Positions 1 through 10,900 are shown, counted from the stretch's first letter. The stretch is 64,000 bases of DNA from Flavihumibacter fluvii (GCF_018595675.2 NZ_CP092333.1:768001-832000), one strand, 5' to 3'. Made by a program: numbers and translations. The notes: generated from the sequence alone by a model not told the origin.

Positions 1-1374
1 ATTGCGGGTACCGCCGAAATGGGAAGCCACCTGTTTGGTCCACTGGAACGGTGTGTTCATCGCATGGGCCCAACCGTAAGAATAGTGGTTATAGGTTTCT
101 GGACCGCCAATTTTATCGTAGACCGATAATAGGAAACTGAGGTCTTCCGTTAAACCGTTGGCAGCAGTAGCCACTTCATTTGTTGTTCCCTGGGGCGTGC
201 CTTCAGCGCTGGCGCCATTGTCGCCCATGATATAAATGATGATGGTGTTATCGAGCTCGCCGGTTTTTTCAACAGCATCGATCACGCGGCCGATATTGTA
301 ATCTGCATAGGAGAGTGCACCGGCATAGACTTCCATGAACCGGGCATAGACTTTTTTCTGATCGGCAGAAAGGGATTCCCAGGCCGGAATGCCATCGGGC
401 CTTGTGGTGAGCTGGGTGTTCTTTGGAATCAAGCCCTGGGCTTTTTGCCGCTCCATGGTAGCTGTGCGGGTAGCATCCCAGCCACCATCGAATTTGCCTT
501 TGTATTTTTCAATCCAGTCCTTTGGCGCATGGTGTGGCGCATGTGCTGTTCCCGTGCAATAATACATGAAGAAAGGTTTGTCGGGCGCCAGCGAATTTTG
601 TTTACTGATATAATTGATGGCACGGTCGGCAAGGTCTTTGTCGAGGATATAATCTTTTTTACCAATGTACGGATCAATGGGAGTGGTGTTCTCATAGAGG
701 GCAGGGCGCCACTGGTTGGCATCGCCACCGATGAAGCCATAGAAATATTCGAAACCGAGTCCGGAGGGCCAGAGGTCGAATGGACCGGCTGTGCTGCTCA
801 TCCAATCGGGCACATTGTGCATCTTACCCCACCAGGAAGTATTGTAGCCGTTTTGTTTCAGGATCTCGCCAACGCTGGCGGCGCTTTTCGGTACCAGGCT
901 GTTATAGCCGGGAAAGCCGGTAGCCATTTCTGTGATCACCCCGCTGGCCACATTGTGGTGGTTGCGGCCCGAGATAAGTGCAGCGCGGGTAGGCGAGCAC
1001 AAGGCGGTGGTATGGAACTGGTTGTACCGGAGGCCGTTGGCAGCCAGTTTATCGAAGGTTGGGGTCGCAATCGGACCGCCGAATGTGCTGGATGCGCCAT
1101 AGCCAACATCGTCGGTCATAATGATGATCACGTTAGGGGCACCTTTGGGTGCGGAAGGCATTACCGGAAAATCGGGTTTGGAGGCTACAGCATTGCTGTC
1201 GATCGTTCCGCTGAAACCAGGATCAGGAAATGGCAGGATAGTACGATCCGGTTCACCGGCGGAAGTCATTGCGGCAGCGCCAGGTTCAGATTTTTGTTCA
1301 GCAGGCTGGCATCCGGTGATGGTCAGTGCCAGTATTACACATAAGCAACAGGTAAAAATTTTGCGCTGGTTCAT
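1..1374 (-). CDS. Sulfatase family lipoprotein (arylsulfatase-like), C-terminus beyond window
   Basis: The frame starts at ATG 1374 and is still open at base 1, so the C-terminal part is missing. The N-terminus is a lipoprotein signal with lipobox LTITGC. The sulfatase fold is clear: a metal-binding IIIMTDDVGYG segment, then CSPTRAALISGRN with the Cys (residue 126) that would become formylglycine, then GKMHN, and HAPHHAP and MGDNGASAEG metal/substrate loops. Known family role: hydrolysis of sulfate esters after Cys maturation by an anaerobic or FGE-type enzyme. A lipid-anchored periplasmic or surface location is inferred from the lipobox. The substrate cannot be read from the sequence. The upstream ATG at 1382 closes immediately, which fixes the start at 1374. 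Confidence 0.93.
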   Translation of the reverse strand, partial: MNQRKIFTCCLCVILALTITGCQPAEQKSEPGAAAMTSAGEPDRTILPFPDPGFSGTIDSNAVASKPDFPVMPSAPKGAPNVIIIMTDDVGYGASSTFGGPIATPTFDKLAANGLRYNQFHTTALCSPTRAALISGRNHHNVASGVITEMATGFPGYNSLVPKSAASVGEILKQNGYNTSWWGKMHNVPDWMSSTAGPFDLWPSGLGFEYFYGFIGGDANQWRPALYENTTPIDPYIGKKDYILDKDLADRAINYISKQNSLAPDKPFFMYYCTGTAHAPHHAPKDWIEKYKGKFDGGWDATRTATMERQKAQGLIPKNTQLTTRPDGIPAWESLSADQKKVYARFMEVYAGALSYADYNIGRVIDAVEKTGELDNTIIIYIMGDNGASAEGTPQGTTNEVATAANGLTEDLSFLLSVYDKIGGPETYNHYSYGWAHAMNTPFQWTKQVASHFGGTRN

Positions 1375-1495
1375 GTACTCATTTTTTTGTTTGACTTTTG
1401 AATCAGCTGCATTTTACCATAATCATTTGCGCAAAGAAAATGGGGCTTGTACCGAATTCCTGAAATTTTAGAAATTCAGCACATATAAGAGTCTG

Positions 1496-3157
1496 TTACA
1501 CCTCCTGCAGGTATTTCCGGACAAACCGGATCGCCATGGCACCTTCCCCAACGGCAGAAGAGATGCCGGTAAGTGCGCCATACCGCACATCGCCGGAGGC
1601 GAAAATTCCGGGAACGCTGGTTTCCGGAAGGAAGGGTTCACGGTTCAGTTTCCACAGCATCGGATATGCCTGGTCTTTGGTAACATCGCTGCCACTCAGG
1701 ATAAAACCCTTTTCATCCTTGAGCACGATATCGTTGAGCCAGCCGGTACCGGGTTTGGTTCCAATATAAATGAACAGCGCTTTTGCAGGCACCGTTTTTT
1801 CTTCACCAGTTTCTGAATTTTTGAGGGTGATGGTTTCCAGGATAGTTGAGCCTGAGCAGGCGATAACATCGGTATGGGGAATCACCTGGATGTTTGGGGT
1901 TTTGCTGATATTTTCCACCAGGTAATTGGCAGCTACCTGTGAAAGGGCATCCCGGCGGATAAGGATATTGACTGACCTGGCGAACTTACTCATATACATG
2001 GCAGCCTGGCAGGCAGAATTGCCGCCGCCTACAATATAAATATCCTCATTGCGACAGGCCTGGGCCTCAACGGCTGCAGCACCATAATATACACCGGCAC
2101 CAGTAAAGCGATCCAGTCCGGGTATCTCCAGTTTTTTATAGGCCACCCCTGTAGCAATAACAATGGCTTTACTGTGGACCACAGTGCCATCCATTAGTTC
2201 CGTGATCTTGTACCCGTCCTGCAGGGTAATATTTTTCACCTCCTGGGGGGTAAGGATCTCTGTGCCGAAGCGCAAGGTCTGCGTGATGGCCCTTTGACTC
2301 AGCTCAGCCCCTGATAATCCATTGGGGAAGCCGAGGTAATTCTCGATGCGCGCGCTGCTGCTGGCTTGTCCGCCCGGATTACTTTTTTCGATGAGCAGGG
2401 TTTTAAGCCCTTCGCAGGAGCCATAAACAGAAGCTGCCAATCCGGCCGGACCCCCTCCAATGATCAGCACATCATACATTTCCCGGTTGGCTTTTTGCTG
2501 GAGGCCAACCTTTTTAGCCAGTTCACTAAGCGCGGGGTCGGTCATGAAAGCACCATCCCTGAAAACAACCAGGGGCAGGTCGGTTGGGGTCACACCGGCA
2601 CTCAACAGGTATTTTTCTGCATCCGGATGATGTTCAATATCCATCCAGGTAAAGGGCACCAAATTCCCGGAGAGGAATTCTTTCAGCTGGTGTGATTTTG
2701 GGGACCATTGAAAACCGATGATACGGATAGCATCGACATCGGGTTTGTACAGGGCCTGCCATTCATTCAACAGGTCATTCACTACCGGGAAAAGTTTTTC
2801 TTCTGCAGGATGCCAGGGTTTCAGCAGGTAGTAATCCAGTTTTACGGTATTGATGGCTTTGATGGCAGCTTCTATATCAGAATAAGCGGTAAGCAGGATC
2901 TTTTTGGCATCCGGAAAGATCTCATTGGCTTTCTCGAGAAAGGTGATGCCTTCCATTTCGGGCATCCGCTGGTCTGTGATAAATATGGCGACATCTTCCT
3001 GTTTGAGTTTCAATTCACGGATCAGTTCGAGGGCCTCGACGGCAGAATCTGTGGCAGCCACTTTATATTCATCGCGGTATTCATTCCTGATATCGCGCTG
3101 GATGGCACGTAATACCTGGGTGTCATCATCTACGATTATGATATAGGGAAGTTTCAT
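1496..3157 (-). CDS. Response regulator receiver fused to thioredoxin-reductase-like flavoprotein
   Basis: A 553-residue fusion. Residues 1-130 are a CheY-type receiver with acidic pocket D10-D12, phospho-acceptor D62 (FITDQRMPEMEG) and K113. Residues 144-220 resemble a thioredoxin/glutaredoxin-like linker. Residues 228-553 are a pyridine nucleotide-disulfide oxidoreductase with FAD motif IIGGGPAGLA, NADPH motif IVGGGNSACQAA and C-terminal FASGDVR. The redox CxxC pair of classical thioredoxin reductase is absent: the matching segment reads GAGVYYGAAA. It may therefore not reduce disulfides in the classical way. It lies 26 bp downstream of a histidine kinase on the same strand, so the two are probably a two-component pair in one operon, with phosphorylation controlling an oxidoreductase. 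The output reaction is unknown. Confidence 0.93.
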   Translation of the reverse strand: MKLPYIIIVDDDTQVLRAIQRDIRNEYRDEYKVAATDSAVEALELIRELKLKQEDVAIFITDQRMPEMEGITFLEKANEIFPDAKKILLTAYSDIEAAIKAINTVKLDYYLLKPWHPAEEKLFPVVNDLLNEWQALYKPDVDAIRIIGFQWSPKSHQLKEFLSGNLVPFTWMDIEHHPDAEKYLLSAGVTPTDLPLVVFRDGAFMTDPALSELAKKVGLQQKANREMYDVLIIGGGPAGLAASVYGSCEGLKTLLIEKSNPGGQASSSARIENYLGFPNGLSGAELSQRAITQTLRFGTEILTPQEVKNITLQDGYKITELMDGTVVHSKAIVIATGVAYKKLEIPGLDRFTGAGVYYGAAAVEAQACRNEDIYIVGGGNSACQAAMYMSKFARSVNILIRRDALSQVAANYLVENISKTPNIQVIPHTDVIACSGSTILETITLKNSETGEEKTVPAKALFIYIGTKPGTGWLNDIVLKDEKGFILSGSDVTKDQAYPMLWKLNREPFLPETSVPGIFASGDVRYGALTGISSAVGEGAMAIRFVRKYLQEV

Positions 3158-3183
3158 TGCCTGAAGTTTTATGATTGCCGGGA

Positions 3184-4605
3184 TTATTTGGACTCTTCGT
3201 GTTGTACCAATGGTAAGGTAACAGAAAACACTGTCTTACCCGGTTCGGAATCGAGTTTAATTTCACCGTTGTGCCGTTTGACGATCCTGCTGACGATATC
3301 CAATCCAATGCCGGAACCCTCACCCACTTTTTTAGTGGTAAAGAAGGGATCAAAAATCCGGGACCTGATTTCCTTTGGGATACCGATGCCATTATCCTCG
3401 ATGCATACCGTTATGGTTTTAGGATCACAGAAAGTCCGGATCGTCAATTCCCCGTTTTTTTCAAGGGCGAAGATGGCGTTGTCGATCAGGTTGGTCCATA
3501 CCTGGTTCAGTTCCCCGACAAAGGCCGGCACCAGCGGCAAATCCGGGCAAAATAATTTCTTCACCTCAATATTTTTTTCCCGCAGTTTGAAGGCCAGCAG
3601 GGTAATGGTGTTTTCTATATCCTGGTGAACATTGGTCGGCTGCAGGTCATTGGTACGATCCATGTGCACATGACTTTTTATAGCGCCTACCAGGTGGGAG
3701 ATACGGTTCGACGCTTCGGCCAGGTCCAGGATGATCTTTTGCGAACTGATGAGGTTTTCAAGCCAGGGGATCACCGGTATAAAAGCATCGGGTCCGAGAT
3801 CTTTGCGGATGGATTCGAGTTCGTTTACAGTCCACCCGAATTCAGAAAAAGTTTCAGCAGCTTCCCTAAGGGGGACTCCATTCTTTTCCAGCCAGTCTTC
3901 GATCTCATCTTCAATTTCCATGCGGTGCAAGGTGGACAGCTTTGGTCCTGCGGAAGGATGGTTCGTTTTGTCCACCACCATGGCATGGATGGTCTCAATA
4001 TGTCCAGGGCTGATAGTAACGGCCAGTAATTTTTTAGTGAGTTCAAAATTCCGGTCCAGCCTTTGGGTGAGTTCATTGGAGATGCCTTTGATGGCGGCAG
4101 CCGGATTATTCAGTTCGTGGGCAATACCTGCGGCAAGGTTGCCGAGCGCATTTACTTTCTCATGTTGCAGCTGGGTGGTTGCAAAGGCTTTCGCCCTTTC
4201 GGTCATATAGCCGATCAGTTTCTGGGTAAATGCCGGGTTAAGTAATTCGAGTTCCGGAAAATATTTTTTATGGATGCGAAGCAGTTTTACATGTCCGGAT
4301 GCATAGGAATTACCGGGGTAGTTCACCATTCTTGAATAAGGCAATAATCCGCCAACGCCGCCAGAGACCTGGTTATTTTCGAAGGTGAAATAATAGACCA
4401 GGCGGCCATTGATATTCATGTAAAAATTCACTTTGCCTTCCACGGCTATCCACATCACATCAGCAGGCGCACCATATTTAGCAATCATGTCGCCGTCTTC
4501 AAATTCAAAGTAATCCGAGTGATCGAGTATCCAATGGAGATGATCGTCTGGCAGGTCGCATAATGCAACAATTTTTTTCAGGTCATCTATGGAGACAGGT
4601 AACAT
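3184..4605 (-). CDS. Cyclic-nucleotide-domain sensor histidine kinase
   Basis: 473 residues. The N-terminal 130 residues form a cNMP-binding-like jelly roll (FEDGDMIAKYGAPADVMWIA). A HisKA segment follows (ALGNLAAGIAHELNNPAAA, phospho-acceptor H163). The C-terminal HATPase_c domain has an N box (NLIDNAIFAL), G1 (DNGIGIP), F box (FDPFFTTK) and G2 (GEGSGIGL). There are no membrane segments, so it is probably cytosolic. It lies directly upstream of the receiver/flavoprotein fusion on the same strand and is the obvious partner. The sensory input is unknown. Whether the pocket binds cAMP, or only has the fold, cannot be settled from sequence reading. Confidence 0.93.
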   Translation of the reverse strand: MLPVSIDDLKKIVALCDLPDDHLHWILDHSDYFEFEDGDMIAKYGAPADVMWIAVEGKVNFYMNINGRLVYYFTFENNQVSGGVGGLLPYSRMVNYPGNSYASGHVKLLRIHKKYFPELELLNPAFTQKLIGYMTERAKAFATTQLQHEKVNALGNLAAGIAHELNNPAAAIKGISNELTQRLDRNFELTKKLLAVTISPGHIETIHAMVVDKTNHPSAGPKLSTLHRMEIEDEIEDWLEKNGVPLREAAETFSEFGWTVNELESIRKDLGPDAFIPVIPWLENLISSQKIILDLAEASNRISHLVGAIKSHVHMDRTNDLQPTNVHQDIENTITLLAFKLREKNIEVKKLFCPDLPLVPAFVGELNQVWTNLIDNAIFALEKNGELTIRTFCDPKTITVCIEDNGIGIPKEIRSRIFDPFFTTKKVGEGSGIGLDIVSRIVKRHNGEIKLDSEPGKTVFSVTLPLVQHEESK

Positions 4606-4637
4606 GGCGTCATGAATTTACGAAATTACCCGCCACG

Positions 4638-5285
4638 TTAAAAGTGAAACCAGGGGTAAGGTTCATGGGTCCAGTCGAGGGCCCGGGTAAGTCCGTCGCC
4701 GGGTGCCATAGTTAATGCAGGCAGCATGGATGGGTTGGATGGATATTTTTTGCCGTCAAATTTCACGATGCGGTCTTTATTGCCGCTGTGGATGAACAGG
4801 TCTTTAAATCCATTGGTTTTGTTGTTGTCGATCACGATGGGGTAGCCGGCCACGGTGAAAGTGTTGATGAGTTTGCTCTGGTGATCGAGCAGGTAGATGG
4901 TGCAGCCGCCGGAACCGCAGAAATAGGGTCCGGTCAGGCCCACGAAGATCTCTTTATAACCGTCATCATTCAGGTCGTACTCGAAGAAGATAAATTTCCG
5001 GCTAATGGAGTCTATTATATTTTTTTCGAGGTCGGACCTGTACTCTTCCTGCAGGGAAGCGCGGATAAGGCTGGCGGTTTGTGCAGAACTGCTGTTGATG
5101 CCATAACTGCCGGCAGCGATGGAATCGGTAGGGTCGGGGTCGTAGGGGGTGGTATCTGTTGAGTCTGGAGAAGCTGATGCAGTGTCAACTGCTTGCTGTG
5201 TTTCCGAAGAAGCTGGTTCCGGGGAATTACAGGCAAATACACAACATGAAAGCAAGGCAAAAAACAGCGGAAAGCGCTTTTCCAT
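4638..5285 (-). CDS. Hypothetical lipoprotein with VCBS/EF-like repeat
   Basis: 215 residues. The signal peptide ends at a Cys (CCVFAC/NS), followed by a low-complexity S/T/D/P spacer typical of surface-exposed Bacteroidota lipoproteins. The C-terminal half contains EYDLNDDGYKEIFVGL, a calcium-binding-like FG-GAP/VCBS motif, then GSGGCTIYLLD with two cysteines nearby. I do not recognise a named family. It ends 32 bp before the kinase gene and reads in the same direction, so co-transcription with the two-component pair is possible. The divergent neighbour is the L,D-transpeptidase. Confidence 0.75.
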   Translation of the reverse strand: MEKRFPLFFALLSCCVFACNSPEPASSETQQAVDTASASPDSTDTTPYDPDPTDSIAAGSYGINSSSAQTASLIRASLQEEYRSDLEKNIIDSISRKFIFFEYDLNDDGYKEIFVGLTGPYFCGSGGCTIYLLDHQSKLINTFTVAGYPIVIDNNKTNGFKDLFIHSGNKDRIVKFDGKKYPSNPSMLPALTMAPGDGLTRALDWTHEPYPWFHF

Positions 5286-5376
5286 AATCTTCGGTTTAAG
5301 TGAATAAAAATAGGGATTTAAACAGTGTGCTTATGTTCAGGGGGCAGATTTCATCTATGTGAAAGCTTGCACACCC

Positions 5377-5384
5377 TATTTTTG
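5377..5384 (+). promoter_or_regulatory. Bacteroidota -7 element (TAnnTTTG) before the L,D-transpeptidase
   Basis: TATTTTTG matches the Bacteroidota -7 consensus TAnnTTTG and lies 16 bp before the chosen ATG at 5400. The -33 TTTG box is not convincing. It supports ATG 5400 over in-frame starts further upstream. Confidence 0.4.
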
Positions 5385-5399
5385 TATGAAATTTCCTGT

Positions 5400-7028
5400 A
5401 TGTATATTTTTCGCATGACCATTGTGTTGATGCTGCTTTCCGGCATGCTGGTGCAGTGTAAGGGTAATGAGGGGAGCAAGGCGATAGCCACCGTTACGGA
5501 TTCCCTGGGAAAACAAGCAGGTAGGGATACCTTAATCGAGGCAATACCCCAACCGCTTTCCGGGATTGTATTTGACAGTACCGCAATTACCGGTTTCCTG
5601 AAAACATACCCGGAGTTTAAAAGCTTCGCCAATGATATCCAGGTATTTTACAGGAACCGATCTTATAATTACGCCTGGTTTGATCAGGAAGGATTAACTG
5701 ATCCGGCCAATATGTTGCTGAACAAGATCCAGCAGGAGACCATTGACGGCATTGCGGTAAAAGCACCGTACCCCGATAGCCTGCAGAACATGTTTCATAC
5801 GGGTGATTTTACTGAGCGGCCCGAGCATCGTAAGCCAGATGCATATGCTGAACTGATGCTCACCGGACAATACCTGCTATTGGCCAAAAAGGTATGGGCC
5901 GGGGCTTATTCAAAGAACCTGGAAACCATTGGCTGGAATGTTCCGCGAAAGAAGCTTTCTTACTATGAGCTCCTGGAGAAAAGCATGGATGCAAAAAACG
6001 TGCACGATATTGAAAATGAAATCCTCAATCCTGAATACCTGGCTTTGCGGGCAGCACTTAAGAAATACCAGGAACTGGAAAAACAAGCACCAGGTTCGGT
6101 TTCCATCGGTAAGCTGAGGAAATCGCTCCGGCCAGGGGATACTTCTTCAGTGTTACCCAAAGTACGGCAAAGGCTTAATTTATTTGGTTACCTGGACGAG
6201 CCAAATGGTGGTATAGAATATGATGCGGCGCTGGTTCCTGCTGTGAATCGTTATAAGAAATCGGTAGGCCTGAAACAGGATTCCCTGGTCACCAATGAAA
6301 TGCTCGCCGCGTTGAGTATTCCCGTGAAAAAAAGAATTGAACAGATCCTGGTGAACCTGGAGCGGTTCAGGTGGATGCCCAATCACAGTAAATCAGATGA
6401 GTTTATTTTTGTGAATATCCCGGGATACAAGTTGCGGTATTTCGAAAATGGCAAACAGGTATGGGATTGCAATGTGGTGGTGGGAAAGACGATGAACAAA
6501 ACCGTTATATTTTCCGGCATGATGCAGTATGTCGTGATGAGTCCATACTGGTATGTGCCGCAGAGTATTATCCAGAAAGAAGTTAAACCGGGTATGAAAC
6601 GCAATCCCAATTACCTGGCATCGCACCATATGGAATGGAATGGCGGTAATGTGCGGCAGACGCCGGGCCCGCACAATTCACTGGGCAGGGTGAAATTTAT
6701 ATTCCCGAATGCCAACAACATTTACCTGCACGATACGCCCTCTAAAAGCCTGTTTGATAAAGATGCGCGGGCCTTCAGTCATGGTTGTGTGCGGGTAAGC
6801 AAGCCCCGTGACCTGGCCCTTCGGATCCTGCGCAATGATCCCAACTGGCCGCCGGAAAAAATTGATGCAGCCATGGCTGGAACCACGGAGAAAACGGCAA
6901 CGCTGAAAAAGAAAATACCGGTTGTTATAGCCTATTTTACAGCCTTTGTTGAAAGCGATGGTGATGTGAATTTCCGGGATGATGTTTACCAGCGGGATGC
7001 GCGGTTATTGAAGTTGATCAGTGAATAA
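5400..7028 (+). CDS. Murein L,D-transpeptidase (YcbB/LdtD-like) lipoprotein
   Basis: About 542 residues from ATG 5400. This start gives a lipoprotein signal (LLSGMLVQC) and sits just after a TAnnTTTG box; an in-frame start at 5325 would bury the signal. A peptidoglycan-binding-like helical domain (VRQRLNLFGYLDE) is followed by a YkuD catalytic domain with the signature FSHGCVRVSKP, catalytic His 461 and Cys 463. Known family role: formation of 3-3 peptide cross-links in murein, or attachment of proteins to it, in the periplasm. The length and domain order match the large LdtD-type enzymes rather than small YkuD proteins. Confidence 0.92.
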   Translation: MYIFRMTIVLMLLSGMLVQCKGNEGSKAIATVTDSLGKQAGRDTLIEAIPQPLSGIVFDSTAITGFLKTYPEFKSFANDIQVFYRNRSYNYAWFDQEGLTDPANMLLNKIQQETIDGIAVKAPYPDSLQNMFHTGDFTERPEHRKPDAYAELMLTGQYLLLAKKVWAGAYSKNLETIGWNVPRKKLSYYELLEKSMDAKNVHDIENEILNPEYLALRAALKKYQELEKQAPGSVSIGKLRKSLRPGDTSSVLPKVRQRLNLFGYLDEPNGGIEYDAALVPAVNRYKKSVGLKQDSLVTNEMLAALSIPVKKRIEQILVNLERFRWMPNHSKSDEFIFVNIPGYKLRYFENGKQVWDCNVVVGKTMNKTVIFSGMMQYVVMSPYWYVPQSIIQKEVKPGMKRNPNYLASHHMEWNGGNVRQTPGPHNSLGRVKFIFPNANNIYLHDTPSKSLFDKDARAFSHGCVRVSKPRDLALRILRNDPNWPPEKIDAAMAGTTEKTATLKKKIPVVIAYFTAFVESDGDVNFRDDVYQRDARLLKLISE

Positions 7029-7039
7029 GTAAGGTCAAA

Positions 7040-7846
7040 TTATTTGGGAAACAGGAATACGAGTCCGGCACGGATGCCGTAATCCGGTTTATTTCCGGAA
7101 GGGGCTGCCACTGGAATTCTTGGCCCTATTGACATTGAAATGGTTTGTTTGCCAATTTTGGTAACTGCGGATATTGAAGGATGAATATATGCCGTAGTAT
7201 TTCCCGCCTGCCAGTTTTGGGTGATCTCCCCGTTGATCCCCAGGCCGGCACCGCTGGCCCAGTTATACGCGAGAAAGGGTTGCCCGAAAAGTTGGTTCAC
7301 ATCGGCACGGTCCTTACTACCTGCAACAGACCATACCTGGTTGAGGAGTATGCCATAGGTCCAGCCTTTAGCCTGTTTCAATACCAGCGCCGTAGGGCCT
7401 ATGGCAAATTGTTGGGTGCCTAATACGTTATTGGTAGCGGTAGGAATTAAAAAAACCGGACCGGCACCCCAGGTGACACCATTCCTGCTTTCGCTGGGCG
7501 CAAAAAAAGCGCTGGCCAGAATATCGCTCAAGCCGCTCTGTGCAACGCCATCACCAGTGATATTTTTTTGCGAGACAATAGGGATAATAACCCTGGTGAT
7601 GACATTGATCTTTGGGTTGAGTTTCATGGGCACAACCGGTTGAAAATTCATGGTGTATCGGTGGCCGTTAAATTGGCCGATGCCGACATCGATGTTATTT
7701 TGAAAAGGCACACTGATTAAAGAGGCCACAGGATTGGCCAGTTGCTTAGCCAGTTCCGCCACACTGCTTTGGGCTTTTAAGGAGAATGTTGAGCCCATCA
7801 GAATACCTGTAAGGGTAACGGTTGATATTTTTTTCAGCATATTCAC
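7040..7846 (-). CDS. Putative outer-membrane beta-barrel (transporter-like)
   Basis: 268 residues with a cleavable signal peptide ending in KAQS. The remainder is rich in alternating aromatic/hydrophobic strands (IDVGIGQFNGHRYTMNFQP, ITRVIIPIVSQ, GIRAGLVFLF) and has no predicted inner-membrane helix. The pattern resembles the neuromedin U / MetA-pathway transporter-like barrels that are common in Bacteroidota. It converges with the L,D-transpeptidase, with 11 bp between stop codons. The substrate is unknown. Confidence 0.7.
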   Translation of the reverse strand: MNMLKKISTVTLTGILMGSTFSLKAQSSVAELAKQLANPVASLISVPFQNNIDVGIGQFNGHRYTMNFQPVVPMKLNPKINVITRVIIPIVSQKNITGDGVAQSGLSDILASAFFAPSESRNGVTWGAGPVFLIPTATNNVLGTQQFAIGPTALVLKQAKGWTYGILLNQVWSVAGSKDRADVNQLFGQPFLAYNWASGAGLGINGEITQNWQAGNTTAYIHPSISAVTKIGKQTISMSIGPRIPVAAPSGNKPDYGIRAGLVFLFPK

Positions 7847-7983
7847 TTATTCATTGTATACAGCAGCAATATTACCGTTAACGTGCTACCAGAATTTTAA
7901 AATACCCAGAGGCCCTGAGAGAGCAAAAATTAATCCTTGCAGGATTAAGTATATTTACCCCTAATTCACTGTAGGCTTTACCC

Positions 7984-10900
7984 ATGCAATTGAAACCCCG
8001 AAAAATACTTGTCCGGACGGCCAAATGGTTATTGGGGATATTCGTTACACTCCTCTTGTTGCTTTTGCTGGTTTGGGGTGTGCTTCAAACCCGCTGGGGA
8101 CAAAATAAATTGAGGCAAATAGGGGAGCGTTACCTGCAGGGTAAATTAAAGTCCCGGGTAACTATCGGTTCTGTTTCCATTAAATGGTTCTCCCACATTG
8201 AGATAAAAGATGTTTACCTGGAAGACCTGCGAAAAAGACCGCTGTTAGCCGTGAAGCGGCTCGATGTTGAATATGACCTCTCCGGGATTTTTGATAAGCG
8301 GCTAAGCATTCCCGCCATTGAGTTGGAAGGTACCCGTGTAGCGCTGTACCGGTCGGCCATTGAGACCCGGTTTAATTACAATTTTATCCTGGAAGCATTT
8401 TCCGGAACAAGTACAACACTACCAGATACCACTGCAAAAGCATTTGAGATAAAGCCTGGTAAGATCAGCATACACCAGTTCAGCTTTTTGATGGATGACC
8501 AGTATGGCGGGCAGGTCATTGATGTGTCTCTCGGGAATTTATTAACAGACGTAGATGGCTTTGACCTGGAGCAGATGCAGTTCCATACCAAATACCTCAG
8601 CACAGATTCGCTGCGTGGCATTTTTGGTGTGACCAAAAAGTCCGGGCCATCCGGTAAGCCAGGTACAACAGATACTACCACAAGTCCATTCCGCTTTGGA
8701 ACGGATACCGTATTACTGGCCCACAGCAATATCCGTTTTAGCCACGAGCCCGACCAATTTAAACTGGCAACAGCCGTGGGCGACCTCGGTGGCAGTGCGC
8801 TGCAGTTTGACCTGGCACAAATGCATGCAAGTGCCAGGTATATCAAATTACTTGACCATACCAGTTCCATCAGCATGGTCTCAGTGCCAGGGGCTAAAGA
8901 GGTGGCTGAACCACCAACAGGAGTGGCGACCAAACCCTTCACCTTTGCAGTGGGAAAAATTGATATCGATCGAAATGAGCTGCAGTTTGACGACAATGGT
9001 CAGCCGAAAGCGGCTGCAGCAAGTATAGACCCGGCACACCTGGGCATACAGGGTTTACGACTTCAGGCCGAAGCGGTGGAATATAATGGTGCGGTGTATG
9101 CAGCTAACATCCTGCAATTCAGTTTAACGGAAAAGAGTGGCTTTCAATTGCAGGCGTTCAATGCGAAGGCCCGTTATTCAGATACCGGGCTGGCCTTGCA
9201 GGGCCTGGTCCTCAGGACCCCCCAGAACCAATTCAGCGGCGATGCCCAAATGTCTTATGCAAGCCTGGCCGAGATCACCAGCAAGCCCGGCTCAACAAGG
9301 ATAAATCTGGACCTTAAGAAAAGCAGGATCCAGCTGGATGAGTTGTTGTATTTCTCGCCGGGCCTAAAGCAGAACAAATCCTTCCAGCCATTACTGGGCA
9401 AAGTGTTTTATATCAATACCCGGGTAGACGGCCAGCTCAACAAGCTGCATATTCCCGAACTGGTGATGACCCAGGACCGCACCCGATTGCTGGCAAGTGC
9501 CGATGTGTATGAATTACCGGATATCAAAAAGATGCGGATAGACCTGCGGCTGAAAGAGTTTTCAGGCAACAGGAAAGACCTGCTGGGTTTCCTGCCAAAA
9601 AATACGATCCCCGATTCGCTGCTGCATTATATCCCCGAAAGTTTCAGGCTAACAGGCAGCTATAGGGGAACATTAAATGACCTGTTTGCCGATCTCAAAC
9701 TGACGACCACATCGGGTAATGTGGCGGTGAAGGGAACGTTGAAAAATGTAAGTGATCCCAGGCAGCTGATCTATGACCTGGACCTGCAAACTGAAGAGAT
9801 CCGGCTGGGGGAACTCTTACAGGACAGCAGCCTGGGCAATATTACGGCCCGCGTGAAAGCGAAGGGCAAGGGCACTGACATTAAGACAGCTGATGCAGAT
9901 ATCCAGGCATCTGTCCAGAAAGCACAATACGGCGGTTATACCTATAGCGAAATTGACCTCGATGCAAAACTGCACAACAATACGATAGATGCAAACATAG
10001 ATTCAAGGGACCCGAACCTGAACCTGCGGTCGAAAACCTTTTATAATATGGATAAGGCGCATGGCAGTTTTACAACAGCCACGACCATCGACCGGGTTGA
10101 CCTTTTCAAGCTTGGGTTGTTTAAGGATACACTTACCCTAAGTGGTAAGGTAGATGCCAATATTCCACAATTGGATACGGCCCAGGTGAATGGAACTGCG
10201 CTGGTGTCGGCGGTTGAAATGGACTATGGCGGTAAGCAATATCGGCTGGATTCAGTGGCTTTGTCTGCCGTGTATGCGAATGATACGCAGTCCATGGAAA
10301 TCCATTCGCCCTTTGCAGATGCCACACTGATAGGAAAATATACTTTATCCAGTATTCCTGCGGCTGCGAAGACGATTGCTAACAGGTACTTGTATACGCG
10401 TACAGATAAGGACACCAGTTTTACCAGGCCGATGGCAGCAAAGCTGGAAGCCAATGTACATATAGCCGACAGTTTACTGGGATTATTACCCGGTGTAAAA
10501 GTATTGAGTCCGTTTTCACTTACTGCCCGGATCGATACGGACAGTTCCATCCTGGCATTCCTGACCAGGATCAACAAGTTGCACTATGGAGATATTTTAT
10601 TTGATTCCATAACCCTTGGTGGCCTGTATATGCCATCACGCGATTCCTTCCAGACTATGAAATACCTGGCACAGGTAGAACATGTAACCACGCCATCTTT
10701 CATCCTGGAAAAAAGTATGGTCCTGGGAACCATACATCATGGTGTCATAGAAGGGAAGATAGAATTAGATGGCGATGATGAAAAACCGCGCTATATCATC
10801 CCCTATACTTTTACCAATAACCCGGGAATGCCGGAATTGAAAATAGGGGACTCCCTGCTGATCAACCGGCAAGGTTGGGCAGTGAATAAGGATAACATTA

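Noticed and set aside
445-1344. Long + strand frame at the left edge
   Set aside because: It is antisense to the sulfatase gene, whose motifs (CSPTR, metal loops) are unambiguous.
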